A stretch of 64,000 nucleotides of DNA from Taenia hydatigena (GCA_036345935.2 JADWOT020000005.1:19880369-19944368), one strand, 5' to 3'. Shown: positions 46,501-57,300, counted from the first letter of the stretch. Program-made: numbers and translations. Notes: generated from the letters alone by a model not told the origin.

Positions 46501-47545
46501 ACAGGCCCTAGTTTTCATCGAGCTACAACCCTAGGCTACTTGGGTTAATCATACCGATCTTATGCAAATGAAAAAAAAAACAATGCCTAGAGAAAGAAAA
46601 CTCTTCCGGGTGGAGAAAAACTTAGCAATTATTGAGTCTAGACCCACCATCATTATCATCATCGTCGTCAATATGATTAAGAAGACCATCCCAATCAGAA
46701 TCCTGTGTTCGATCCAACAGTCCATCGTTGTCAACATCATCGTCCTGGTCATCAGGAATTCCATCACAGTCGTGGTCCTCGTAAGTAGGTACCCATTTCC
46801 TACTATTATTTTTTTCCGTCAGTGGATTAACTTTCACTTGTTTGTGTGCCACAGGCTCTGAAGACCGTTTCAGATGAACAGGATTTAATCTTTGGGACTT
46901 TCTCACTTCTGGTTTTAGAGGATGAGATGCTTTCTTAGAAGTCTTTGGTTTGGGCGCAGACGATACAACCTTTGCAGGTTGTTTTTGAGTTTTTTTCGGC
47001 GAGGGTACTTTCTTCACTTCCAGTAAGTTTCTTTCGCCTACTGTTATGAAAAAAAAGATTGAAAACTCGAAAATGCATAACGTAATAAATGGATTGTTAT
47101 AAAGCACTGGAGCAGAGTAACTCACATCTAAAGTCATCTTCGTTTTCCTTCTAAAAATAATTGCAAATCATTAGGTCTACAGTTGCCATCGTGCCATAAC
47201 GCTAAAATCTATGCCATAGAAATGCATCCAAAAGCAGGTCAGCTCTCAATTAAAACGCTTCAAGATTTATGTACAAATTTAATGAAATATATTTAGCAGT
47301 ACCATAAATATTCTCAGCACAAAAAGCCTTAACTCACATCAGATTCACTGTTGCCCAAAGGTACGTCCACATCATCGAGACTAACGAAAAAGCACATTTT
47401 TAGAGATATCTCACTTACATTAAACCCTGAGGATAATATGGTTCACATGAAATGTCGGAAAGGAGGACGCCTAAAGAATTAACAGAAGAGACCAAAACAT
47501 ACATAGAGATAGGAAAACTAATGAAAGAAAGAATCCGCCGCGCAT
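28326..47545 (-). CDS. Secreted giant Asp-rich TSP3-type repeat protein, 22 exons, 2147 aa
   Basis: Coding exons, 5' to 3': 47503-47545, 47419-47470, 47338-47380, 47126-47150, 46648-47040, 45911-46150, 42810-42943, 41227-41343, 39870-39986, 39652-39720, 38854-39093, 38711-38774, 38362-38544, 37980-38165, 37412-37926, 36536-36728, 33271-36336, 33070-33189, 32509-32685, 32255-32332, 31806-31985, 28326-28534. The sum is 6444 bases, an exact number of codons, with every junction in phase. The protein has an N-terminal signal peptide, a basic Lys/Pro segment, duplicated repeat cassettes, and one exon of 1022 codons with 58 repeats. The repeat is about 13 residues, [13 protein letters not shown], a DxDxDG calcium-binding loop as in thrombospondin type 3 and bacterial TSP3 repeats (known of the family). 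Function is unknown. Binding of many calcium ions outside the cell is inference. Symmetric exons could be missing from the model, and the last exon is joined only by phase. Confidence 0.85.
28535..31805 (-). other. Last intron of the repeat-protein gene, 3.3 kb
   Basis: No repeat-type (Asp/Gly-rich) frame and no other recognisable domain was seen between exons 21 and 22 on either strand. Longer minus frames here (for example 31179-31613) lack splice support and motifs. An intermediate phase-1 symmetric exon cannot be ruled out. Confidence 0.45.
31806..33189 (-). CDS. Repeat-protein exons 18-21: symmetric phase-1 repeat exons
   Basis: Exons 18 (33070-33189), 19 (32509-32685), 20 (32255-32332) and 21 (31806-31985) each begin and end in phase 1. 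Three of the four internal boundaries in this tail fall in the Gly or Asp codon of a DNDG/GIPD unit. The units are more diverged here ([33 protein letters not shown]). Exon 21 ends in a Pro-rich stretch, [14 protein letters not shown]. If its donor were not used, translation would stop 8 codons later, giving a possible alternative end. Confidence 0.85.
33271..36728 (-). CDS. Repeat-protein exons 16-17: acidic hinge and the 58-repeat exon
   Basis: Exon 16 (36536-36728) is a non-repeat acidic segment ([17 protein letters not shown]...). Exon 17 (33271-36336) is 3066 bases without an intron and holds, by my count, 58 units. In its first half, blocks of two to four units are separated by basic spacers containing motifs such as [13 protein letters not shown] and [13 protein letters not shown]. 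From about 34400 downward the units follow one another every 13 residues (39 bases) without spacers, alternating [12 protein letters not shown] with DDDNDGIPD types. The end GKRESPPV could be a dibasic processing site. The antisense strand of this exon is also open over long stretches, which is a composition effect. Confidence 0.92.
37412..38165 (-). CDS. Repeat-protein exons 14-15: cassette A2 and basic linker
   Basis: Exon 14 ends with [19 protein letters not shown], identical over this stretch to exon 5. Exon 15 begins [18 protein letters not shown], like exon 6, and then leaves the repeats for about 150 residues of mostly basic sequence ([39 protein letters not shown]). The intron between them splits the same Gly codon as in cassette A1. 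Confidence 0.85.
38362..39093 (-). CDS. Repeat-protein exons 11-13: cassette B2
   Basis: Exon 11 has an extra block of four units including [19 protein letters not shown], then [20 protein letters not shown] ending DNKQ, as in exon 7. Exon 12 is [19 protein letters not shown], as in exon 8. Exon 13 supplies [11 protein letters not shown] and two more units, then [15 protein letters not shown]. Relative to cassette B1 the exon 8 equivalent has been split by an extra intron. Confidence 0.85.
39652..39986 (-). CDS. Repeat-protein exons 9-10: central spacer of the cassette region
   Basis: Exon 9 has two repeat units, then a non-repeat stretch [12 protein letters not shown]. Exon 10 is repeat-free, 23 codons ([20 protein letters not shown]). 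These sit between the mirrored cassettes B1 and B2. Exon 10 is the least certain small exon, supported by GT-AG sites (AGT|GTAAGT, TTGCAG|AAT) and phase 0 on both sides. Confidence 0.7.
41227..42943 (-). CDS. Repeat-protein exons 7-8: cassette B1
   Basis: Exon 7 starts with a short helix-like stretch ([15 protein letters not shown]) and then [20 protein letters not shown] ending DKKQ at the exon edge. Exon 8 is [39 protein letters not shown]. The exon edge after KQ and the Cys positions match those of exons 11-13, showing that the two-exon unit was duplicated with its intron. Confidence 0.85.
42944..45910 (-). other. Longest cassette-region intron of the repeat-protein gene, 3.0 kb
   Basis: This lies between exons 6 and 7. 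It contains no Asp-rich repeat frame. Minus-strand frames of 64-105 codons around 44460-44780 have no family motif. The neighbouring introns 41344-42809 and 39987-41226 are likewise without coding signal. Confidence 0.5.
45911..47150 (-). CDS. Repeat-protein exons 4-6: basic segment and cassette A1
   Basis: Exon 5 opens with about 75 residues rich in Lys, Pro and Ser ([17 protein letters not shown]...), then switches abruptly to acidic repeats: [38 protein letters not shown]. Exon 6 completes the split Gly codon ([19 protein letters not shown]) and carries further units, ending DFLEPVIDE. One Cys sits inside the first DxDCDG loop and one directly after the final GIPD of the pair. The same order recurs in exons 14-15, so this is one copy of a duplicated cassette. 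Confidence 0.85.
47338..47545 (-). CDS. Repeat-protein exons 1-3: signal peptide split by micro-introns
   Basis: Exon 1 (47503-47545) encodes [14 protein letters not shown], and exon 2 (47419-47470) continues [17 protein letters not shown]. Together they make a positively charged start, a hydrophobic core and a plausible cleavage near SDISC|EP. Exon 3 (47338-47380) gives [14 protein letters not shown]. The two introns are 32 bp (GTATGT...TTTAG) and 38 bp (GTAAGT...GTTAG). A TGA lies in frame six codons before the ATG, which fixes the start. A later ATG at 47397 falls inside the 38-bp intron and is not the start. The protein is therefore predicted to enter the secretory pathway. Confidence 0.85.
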
Positions 47546-50520
47546 AGTAGAGCCCACCTGTCAGTCAACTGGGCTTATTCGAAAAGTGACGGCTGATGCG
47601 AGACTGAAATGTCGAGGTCAATCTATCATTAGGTTCGATTGACTTAAACAAGATTTACCCAAGTTTAAAATAAAAGAAAAGCGTCAATAATTATGCTTTC
47701 TGGAAACTTCTTTTGTGTGCAAGAGCCATACGACCCATTGAAAGGCCATTCCTATGCAATTGTGGCCTATTTTAAAATAAGGAGAAGTTTCAATCTGCAT
47801 CATGGAACACAAAATCATCAAGAGCCTGAATCGCTTTAGTCTTAAGAACAAATTTTGCGACAATAATAGCTGTTTTGTTAAAGGTGTTAATTTAAGTCTC
47901 CAAACTACTTAAGATATCAGTCGCGATCTCGTGCCGATTTGAATTGGCGAAAATTTTTTCCAATTTCAACCACACTTTATAAGAAACTCCTAAATTATAT
48001 GACTCGATTTTACCAGAGGTCACTTAGTTGATGGGAATGGCAAGGCTACCTAGTTTTTCTTCGTAACAATATTACTTATTCATAGTCTATCCATGAAAAT
48101 TTGGAAAAATTAACTCAATTTTAAGCAGTATCTCAAAATTGCACTGTAGCGTCCCGAGGCTCCCTCGAAGGCAAAAGAAGGCAGAATGCTAGGTTAGAAT
48201 ATATATATTCAACGGATAGAGGGAAATAGGCTGCTGGCATGGCCCAGAGGCCAGCCTACGCAGCTAGGGCAATACGGCCACCTCTGTGACCCTGACCAAA
48301 ACCGGTAGTACAAACAAAGTACTACATGCACTATAATCTAGGGAGGAATCACAGTCAACTCCACATTTCCAGCTTTCTAGGTTGACATTGAGGACTAAGG
48401 CTTCAGTCCCACCTTCAACTGCTGGGTCGGCTAATTTGCATAAACGCACGCCGCGCCTGCACACCATGAACAGCGGATCTGCCATACCTGCCTGGTGCGG
48501 TAAGGCGACTTGACATGGCCGTAGTTGATCAATCCCAAGCGATTTGCTAATTTATGAATGACTCTTTTTTCGTGAATGATGAAGGTGGATGAAAAAAGAA
48601 GATTTTCGGTAGGGAACGAAATCTGAGATGTAGTGAGATTCGTGCTCACGATGAAGCGGGTTAGAGAGAAACGATTTCTAAAACAGACACTGCTACGATG
48701 TGGTGTGGACTCCTTTAAAAGGATAGCTAATCTTGGCGCCTTTTGCAATGAACTTTCTAGATAACCTGCAAGGCAATGCCTCCGGAGAAACCGATAACTT
48801 CTCAGCGTGGGGACAATTCTTCCCGCTTTCTATTATTCCTGAGCTAAAATTATGCTTAACGGTGATGGTGGGATAAGAATGAAAAAAAATTGTAAAGTTT
48901 TTGACATTGGCCCCCATTTATTAGGATAACTTGGGGCTCTTCATAAGTATGATACTTGAAACTTTTTGACACCACTAAAATCCACCTGACCAAACCGTCT
49001 CTGGGAGATCATTTCTGCTAAATGCTACACCAATACCGCATACTGCATAACAAATTGGAACGGAAACTAGCTTGCCAACTCGGTAAGATAGCCAAGGTGG
49101 AATTATATCCATCTGATTCCGCTGAAATTTGAGTGACTTAGATTGGGTTAATTGAGCCTAGAGACGGACGCTTAATTGCCATGGACGCTCTATCATTCGT
49201 ATCTTCCAAAAATGTAGTCAAGTTATTGAATTCCTTTTCAAGAATTTTAAACAGGACATTATGGCGAGGTAGGGCTGAAGCATTACGAATTACCTCTTCA
49301 CCTCATAGCGTCCGATAAGGCGATTTGATCACGGTAGTGTTGGCAGATTCGTATTGAGTGATACGCGATGCACCTCGTAGGATACATCTCTCTTCGAAGC
49401 AGCTAGAACCGCTCAGTCAGTCGGAGGAGCTCACACCTCGTACCACACACACAGACTCAAGTTTAAACGTGCTTTCAATGTCCCTCTGTTGCGCGTTCGG
49501 CAGGTTTCAAATGAGGATATTCACATGATCACATGCTAAGCAGCAGGCGGCCAGCATGACCACGACAGGTTGCTCATAGACGCACATTGGAGGGGATTTA
49601 GCACCAAATTATGCATCTGTGGGCTCAAAATTTCACCCACTTTTAAACGCAACTCGAACAGACTTCTTGCGGCGTCCATCTCATCCCTCCCTCACTCTCA
49701 AAGCCCAACTGGAAGAAACAACAAAGTTTAGACAAGAAAAATAAACAAAAATATGCACATAACTTATTCTGAGGCTATAAAGGATGAAGAAAGGGAAATA
49801 GGAACTACTACTGAGTAGAAGTGCAAATTAAAAGTAGTAAAGGAAAAGGAAGGACTGTTTTCAAGATAAACTCGCGTTCAGTCGAGAATAGCGAGAGGCG
49901 TAGTTTAGAGAAGGCTTCCCTACTTTTCCTTGGAGTGGTAATAAGCAGCGTAGCGAAACCCCGTTACCTTGAGGTGTTGGAAAAAGTGGAAGTTGCTACC
50001 CTCAACATTATCAGCACAAAAGAAAATCCCAAAGAGGATGTAGTGTTAAGTTACACAATTATAAAAAAGAACCTAAGAGCTAAAAGTGATCATTTGGAAT
50101 TGGAGGACAAAATAAAACCAGAAGCCATCAACACAAGAGCCGTAGATGCGGGAGAATGGTGGAGGAGGTTAATGAAACGACTAGTTGTAAAGTTGATCGG
50201 AGCTAAGTAAAAGGGAAGAAGTGCACAATCAGAGAAAGTCAGTTACCTTCAGACGCAAAGTTCACATATTCAATCCGTTCAGAAATCCAAAATGGTGCCC
50301 ACAACAATCGCCCGTCAACAAAATACGCACAAAACCATATATTCCAACAATGGTGATGGGTGAAGAAGCAGCAACACGAATAGAAGGGAGAAAACAAAGA
50401 CAAACAGGAGGAAGGAGAGTATCAATAAATGCCAGAGAATTGAGTGGATGAATAAAGCCACTACTGATTGTCGAAAGGGAGGTGGAATCAGTCGAGAAAA
50501 GGCGGAGTGAGAGGAAGCAA
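47546..50520. other. Upstream region of the repeat-protein gene and septin 3' flank
   Basis: This should contain the promoter of the repeat-protein gene (just above 47545) and the septin 3' UTR (just below 50521), plus a solo LTR. A plus-strand frame of 129 codons at 49821-50210 shows no motif and overlaps the probable septin 3' flank, so it is not called. A CTGACAG|GTGGGC acceptor-like site 17 bases before the repeat-protein ATG could serve cis- or spliced-leader trans-splicing. Confidence 0.5.
48145..48326 (-). mobile_element. Solo LTR of the TRIM family, 182 bp, with 5-bp target duplication
   Basis: The element begins TGTAGCGTCCCGAGGC and ends AAAGTACTACA on the plus strand, which is the full LTR in reverse orientation. 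TGCAC stands immediately before (48140-48144) and after (48327-48331), a clean 5-bp target-site duplication. A solo LTR with duplication normally arises by recombination between the two LTRs of an inserted element. It sits 0.6 kb upstream of the repeat-protein start codon and points the same way. Confidence 0.88.
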
Positions 50521-53500
50521 TTACTTCTTCTTTTTCATGGTAGCAGATGCGGCGCCGGACAGATTGCCCTGCTTCGCCTGCTCTGCTAGTTGTTTGCGTC
50601 GCTCGAAAGCAGCCATCTCCTCGGAAAGGATGCGTCGTTTCTCCTCCAGCTTCTTTCTCTCCTCTGCATGTTGCTTTTTTATCGCCTCAAACTTCGCCTG
50701 TAGCTACAAGTCAAGAGAGAAGTAATATTAGTAACTTATACGATAGATGTCCGAATTGAACCTGAGGTTCTGCAGAAGTGTCGCACACGGCAGTAAGCAC
50801 TGCATGCCTTAGCCAGCTAGGCATAGTAGCCGGGAAAAGCATTAGTGAGTGGATGAACGCGACGGCAGTGGTGAGGACCCCGTGCACGAAAAGGTAGCGT
50901 AGAATCCACTAGTACCTAAGCATACCCAAGACTGCTGAGCAAAGCTAGTTTTTCAAGGAAGACAGCCATACTTCATTTGCGACTCCCAACCCCCCTTCAC
51001 TACAGCAAGCAGCCCTGTGAGCTCATAGCCCACCACAGAACTACGCAGGAGGCGGAGGTCCGCACGGGAGCAACAAAATCGCTCAGCTTGGGATGCCTAT
51101 AACCCCAGACCAGAGCCACCCAATTCAGTCTGGGAACGAAGCCAGTTGTCAGGTGCGCATTGTGCGTCAATCTGATCAACTTGGCCCACGTTCCGACAGC
51201 CAACATTATTATTCATATTCGCTCTCAACCATGTTAGTGACCCTTATTGCCCACCATCAAAGTCAGGAGAGGAGAAGACAGCTGCCGACGTCCCACAGAG
51301 GTTCCCGTCGACTTGCAGATCAACTTTAAATGATTCTGTCCAAGACCACCAATCACCGTTCGAGGCGCTAACAGGACGAAACTTCATCCAGTCTACACAG
51401 CAACGGTCTAAGGGCCACAAAAAACTCCGCAGAGCAATCACCAAGGCATTCAATAAAATCTCCAACAGACTCTGGCATAAACGGTCTCGATTATCAATCA
51501 AGGCACGATCGGCATAATCGACTTTCAAATCAGAAACGGCTCCATATGATGTATCTAAATTGAACATGGTTCTTCACTGATGGGCATGATGCAGAGTGCT
51601 CTCCAAACAACGCCTCTTCCGACCCACAGACTACCAAGGGGAAAGATCTTGACTGATCCTGTGAACTTGGACGGCGTCTCGATAGAAGATACGGTGTGGA
51701 AGGACTGCAAATCGGCCCTGGGAGATGTTACTATCCCTTTCAGGGAATGTTACAGATGCCTATATACCACGAAGACGTTTTTCGATGTTCTAGTATCCCT
51801 TATTTTCGTGTCTGCTACCTGAGACAGGTACTTAAAAACTCGTGATGTTGTACACTTTTTGATTGGCCAATATCACATTAGAACGGGCTATAAACGCACC
51901 AAGTCCAATTAAAATGCCATGACTACTCGTGCGGCGATCCCGACTTACTCGGAGAGATCGTTCTCCCGTTGATTATTCTAATCAGGAACTTGACAGGGTC
52001 TATGGTCACGCACAAAGCCTCAAGAAAAGTTTCAATTTCTGAAATTTCGCACACACTGGGTGCTGTGGATAAGAATCCAGCTGTTCTGCCATGTTCCGAA
52101 GTCCGCTGGGATGAGCGGATGAATGTGCTGGGGGAGTACAGCAAAAAACCGACACGGTTCCGAAAGCTTTATTTGATTTGAGGGACTTCCATTGGCTCAA
52201 AATTTGTAAATACGCAGTTCATCACCTCCGGTGTCTCTTAAGCACATAGCTGGACTAGAGGCATTAGTAACCCCAAACATAAGTTATCAGAGCTTCAAAA
52301 ACCAGGCGCCATCGATTGTATTGTAGTCGTTTGTATCATTCACTGCAGCTTCCAACGTTGCCTACCACTATTAGCAGGGGGAGTAGGATTTTAAGCCGTC
52401 AGATGATCGAAAAAGTCGGCGTTGTTTCCAGGAGAACAGATTACAATTATCCATATGCACTTCAAACTATCACTTTGAGTGATGCGACAATTCATTTACA
52501 CGTCTATATTTCCTAGGGGAGAGAAATTGCAAAAGTTACCAGACGCATGAATGCTGCATGATGTACGTTAAAAAGTGACGATGGGAAATACCTCTGCATC
52601 CCAACAATGCGCAAACGAACATACCACTCACCATATCTGCAGATGAATCATCACAATCAGCCGCGTACCTCTACCTCTGGGCATAAACGAATTCATTACA
52701 TCCGAACTGCACTGTGTCTGCGTGCGTGAAATGCAAACGAATTTGCTCGCCTGATTGAGGCCAAACAACAAGCACTGATGAGATCTAAGGACCCACTCAG
52801 CAGGATCAAGTTTAAAAGCGCGTAACGAGATCACTCAGGAATCGTTCAAAATTATAAATCGGTCTGAAGAGTCACACCCTTAAATATAGCGCAAAAGCCC
52901 ATACCACACCAGGGATCGGAAGAGGCGCCACCCAACACAACCTCCGTGTTCCCCTGACGATGCCTTCGCAGGCTCCGAGTGACTGTTATCCTGACTTGAC
53001 AGTAACAGTAAACAGATCCAGTCAGAAAGGAGCGCGTGGGTACAGACGGTGACTAAGACGACTTTTGCTTTTAGAGGGCAAAAGTTCTGCTAAAATAAAA
53101 TTTGCAAGAGCCCAGCCTCGCTGCCTCGCTCCCAACTGACTGACTTAGCCTTAAACAAAACAAAATCGACGAACGACTCGAATTGGAGTTCAAGAAGGAA
53201 TCGGTAATACGATCCCCTGCATAACTCCTAGATACAAAAGCCATTTGGCATTACAAGTTAGCCTCACTGTAAAAAAAAGCTACACCGGACGACCAGTTTT
53301 CGGAATGTACGCGAAACAAATTGATGGCCCTTGAAGCCTACCATCATCCACTAATTCATGACAGGTAAGATAAATTTGACAAACCGCCTTCACGATTCTT
53401 CCTCCATAGTGGATGCAAGTGTGAGCCTATTGTTCCATTATCAGTTGCATCAAGCATGACTGATTGAGGGTTCGTGCCAAGTTAAGAATTATTTTGGCCG

Positions 53501-54354
53501 GCAGCGAACTGTATCTCCTCAGAGAGGATCCAGATGGCTGAATTAAAAACAGCATGGCAAAACATGTGAGATGCAGTAGAAATTGACAACAGATGAATGA
53601 ATCGTTAAAGACAGATTTTGGAAGTGTCCTCACATTTCTTTAACTCATGTTCGGAGGGGAAGCAAAATTGAGATCTAATGAGAAAGGACCGTTCAAAGCA
53701 AAGTAACTTAGAAGGCATTCCACAAACGCGGAACTCGAAAAGCCGACTGCATTAAAAGTTTCCAAGATTTATCAACGCATTTGAACTTAGAAGTCCCTTC
53801 ATCGTGGCTGACAGTCAATAGCAGATTCTCAAATTATGTCCTGCGAATGAGTTTATTTAGCGTAATTATGCTCCGGAAAAAAGCGCCGAGGGGAGCCTCG
53901 TGGTAAAGTAAGCTATGCGGGTCCACTTAGCTCTCCGTGATGAGAACCTCACAGTAGCCGCGTGAAGCCTCATCCGCTCCCATCATACCATTAATCCTCC
54001 AGCCCCTCGAACGTAGTAGCCGAGCTACTTTGATACTGGCCTTTGGAGGGGCGTTGGGTAATTTTTTCCCATTGGAAGAAAAACGACCGAGAGCTTCCAT
54101 TAAAGCCTTAAAGAAGTCTTCCATAGGCACCATTTGAATGGGCCCCTTCCCTATTAGCAAAGCAACCCTTTCAATCAGACTACAGAGTGCTACTAATCAG
54201 TACTGACCAACCACCGATGACAGCTCACCTCGCGTTCAGTCTCCTTGAGAACTTGTTCCTTCTCTTTCACACGCTGGACAAACATTTGACGCATCTCCTC
54301 CTCCTTTTGCTTCAATTCCTTTTGCTGCGTCTCGCGGCGCTTCTCATACGTCTC
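50521..54354 (-). CDS. Septin exons 8-9: C-terminal coiled coil
   Basis: Exon 8 (54229-54354) encodes [19 protein letters not shown], nearly the same as the matching helix of human SEPT6. Exon 9 (50521-50703) continues [20 protein letters not shown] and ends in SATMKKKK and TAA. This coiled coil mediates pairing between septin subunits. The two exons are separated by a 3.5 kb intron in which a 77-codon minus frame (53927-54160) was seen but not accepted as an exon. Confidence 0.92.
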
Positions 54355-57300
54355 CTGCAAAGCACAAGGCATCGAAGTGAGGAAAAAAGTGGTATGATTA
54401 ATAAAGGTGACCCCTTTCGTCGAGAAATTGTATTAATAGGGATGAGACAAATTGCCTCTTTATAAAACCTAACCAAGCAAAAAGATGAATGATAAATAAA
54501 AGATTTTCTACACAGGGACAGGAAAAAAGCTTGCCCTAGCTGAAAGAGCAGCGAAATACTTTCGCGAAATGAAAAGGTATTCAATCAAAGGTAAATAAAA
54601 ACATTCACTTCATGCATCAACGGGTCAGACTTAGTTATCCCCTTTGTAAAAGGTTCGCAAATGCTATAAGCAATTCCAGCAATGCTAGAATTTTCCACAT
54701 AGGACCTTCTTTTCCAAGAACAGAGGTTCTCCCCAAACGTAGTACAACTAGCTCTGGGTGATTCCATTTTAAGCCTTTCAGTTACTCCTATCACAACTTT
54801 CCCAAACGCTGCGCACACGAATTGATAGGACAAGGATAAATTCGAGCCTTTAATCAAACAAGCTTAAAGCACATCCAACCAGCTCGGCTGACAATGAAAA
54901 GCACCGCAACGACAGGATGACGCCCTATAAGGGGTGCATTCGACAAGTTTCCGCCAGTTCTAAGAAGTCGTGAACTTTTTCAATCCCACAAAACATATTT
55001 ACAGGACCAAGTGCGCTAAAAAAGCACCATAGTAGCAGGACGGGTTAACAGATTTAAGGCAAACTGTTTCACAGAAAAAGGATGCTAAATTTAAAATAAA
55101 CTAAGCTTTCGTATCAACTCGCTTCCAATTTTACACAGTCAGACAAACATCCCAAACGACTAAAGCATATTCCATTCCGTATCGCGAAGTATAAACTATT
55201 TTCAAGAAGTTCAGAGGACCGAAAAGTTCAATTTATAAACTGGTACAATCCCGACGTCAAATAATATCAAATAGGAAGTCAAATGCATCCACTCACGTCC
55301 CACGTACTCAAAGACCTCAGAAGTCAGACTAGACGCGAAAGTATCGATTCCTTCCAGCAAAATCAAGAATCTTGAGGAAGAAGCAAAAAACAGACGCCTA
55401 CCTGCAGTGAAATCTTCTCATCATCCCTAAATCCCATCTCCGTGAGGCGGCGCTTTCGATACGTCTCATAGTGTACTGTGTGCGTTCGCTCACGCAAGTC
55501 TTCCATGTTCACCCGCAATAGCATCTCACGCAGACGCACAAAGTCGCAATGCGCTTCGTTTTCTACCTGCACACAGCCCCAGGGGTACTGACGTACGCGC
55601 AAGGTACGTCCATTCACCTTGGCCTCCTCGGTACTGCCTACCACCGCGAAAGGTAGCATCTTCTGTAAAAGGGAAACATGGAAGGTAAGGCAATGCCAGT
55701 GAGATTAAAATAAATATAAGCATCATTTATTCACAGTGTAGATCTCCACATCTATGAAAAACTCTAGTCTCGTCCACCGTCGGATATTTTGACTACATCG
55801 CAACTATTCAATTAAAATGCTTACATCAACCACGCTTCAACTTGATGTCATTCAGGGAGCTTTAATGACGGCAATTTAGATGCCCGAAAGGAAATGAAAT
55901 AAAAATAAATGGAAGGGACAAATTTGTGCTGGAATAAATGAAAAGTACACTGCTTTTCAGATTACAACTGGCTTTAATGTAGCACCTATCTTTAACAATC
56001 GCTACCATTAACGCTTACAACACCAATTAGACAAAGTACACGATTTTTTATGCAGAAATGAGCAGATGGAGTTGCGGTAAAAGAATGCAGTCAAAACATG
56101 ACTCTTGTAAGGAAAAAATGAATTCAAGGACAAGAAAACTGCTACCCATACCCAATTCATAAGCGGAAGCCACCCTTCCCCAAAGTGCCAAAACCACCAC
56201 TGCTACAAAGAGTACGTGCTGTAAGGAATAGGTTGAACAGAAGGGAGAACATTAATTAAGCGTCCTCATTTGGCCTCTTGTTCGTGATTTTATCAGCACA
56301 ACGAGTATTCAACGCATGCGTCCCCAATTGTTCATTTAAGAATCAAATTTGCGGTTTATCTTCGTGCAGACGTGCGTAAATAGAACAATCGGCCTACCGG
56401 TCAGCTAGGTCCAAACCCAAATCACAGGTAAGTAATACTATTAAGAAAGCAAAATCTCGACACATAAACCCCTCACGAATGGGCCTCAAATGAAAACGGA
56501 TATTGCAAAAGTAGCACTGTCATACCGTCATCCACGTAACCGAAAAAAAACAAGTATCAGCATTAAGTGTGCAATGGAAGTTGATGACAACGCCCCAAGA
56601 AAAACACTCCTGCAAATGTCAAAAACTGTCACCAATGCCCAGTTTGGCAAGTAAAGAGTGACTACCCAAGCAGTTTCATTTCCTACTCACCTTTCACAGT
56701 CCAAGCCGTCCAAAAATTATTCCAGCAGTCAATTAACCTCGGACTAATTCTATTAAAAGACTACATGTGTGGCACCTTGTGGCGACGTTTGAAGCTTTTC
56801 GATTCTCCAAAGCAATCGCCAGCGTGCTGATTCCTCCCTCTAGCACAATGTTTCTACCTCCAGTGGCATATTTCGCCAATAGGGAGCAGTTTTGTGCCTT
56901 TCACAATGTATCGACAACAAAAGCAACAGCTTACATTTGTGTTCTCATTCAGCTCGCTCACCATCTCATCATCGGTTGGGAATTGATATAGACAAATTCC
57001 GTTCGCCTTTACCTCCGACATCACTTTCGCTTTAAACTTTGACAGCTCTGCCTTCGTGATAGTGTCTGACTTCGCAATAATCGGAATGATGTTCACCTTC
57101 TCCTGCAACTTCTTCATTGCAACCAGATCCACCGACTTCAGGCTATTTTCGTTGCCACAACCACCTCAAATGCGCCTCTTACCTGTGTCCAGTTGGAGCA
57201 ATGAAGTACAAGCAAACATGAACTCGCGTATCATGATATGTGTGCATTGAACGCTTGATCTTCAGTTCCTCTTGCAAGTAGCTCTCATACTGCTGATCCA

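Noticed and set aside
47395..47397. ATG giving [11 protein letters not shown] as start of the repeat-protein gene
   Set aside because: It lies inside a 38-bp intron. Upstream exons with a signal peptide, an in-frame stop before their ATG and matching phases give a better start.
49821..50210. 129-codon plus open frame downstream of the septin gene
   Set aside because: No motif; Lys/Ile-rich composition and position in a probable 3' flank suggest chance.
53927..54160. 77-codon minus frame as an alternative last septin exon
   Set aside because: No coiled-coil pattern and no acceptor that joins it in phase with exon 8.
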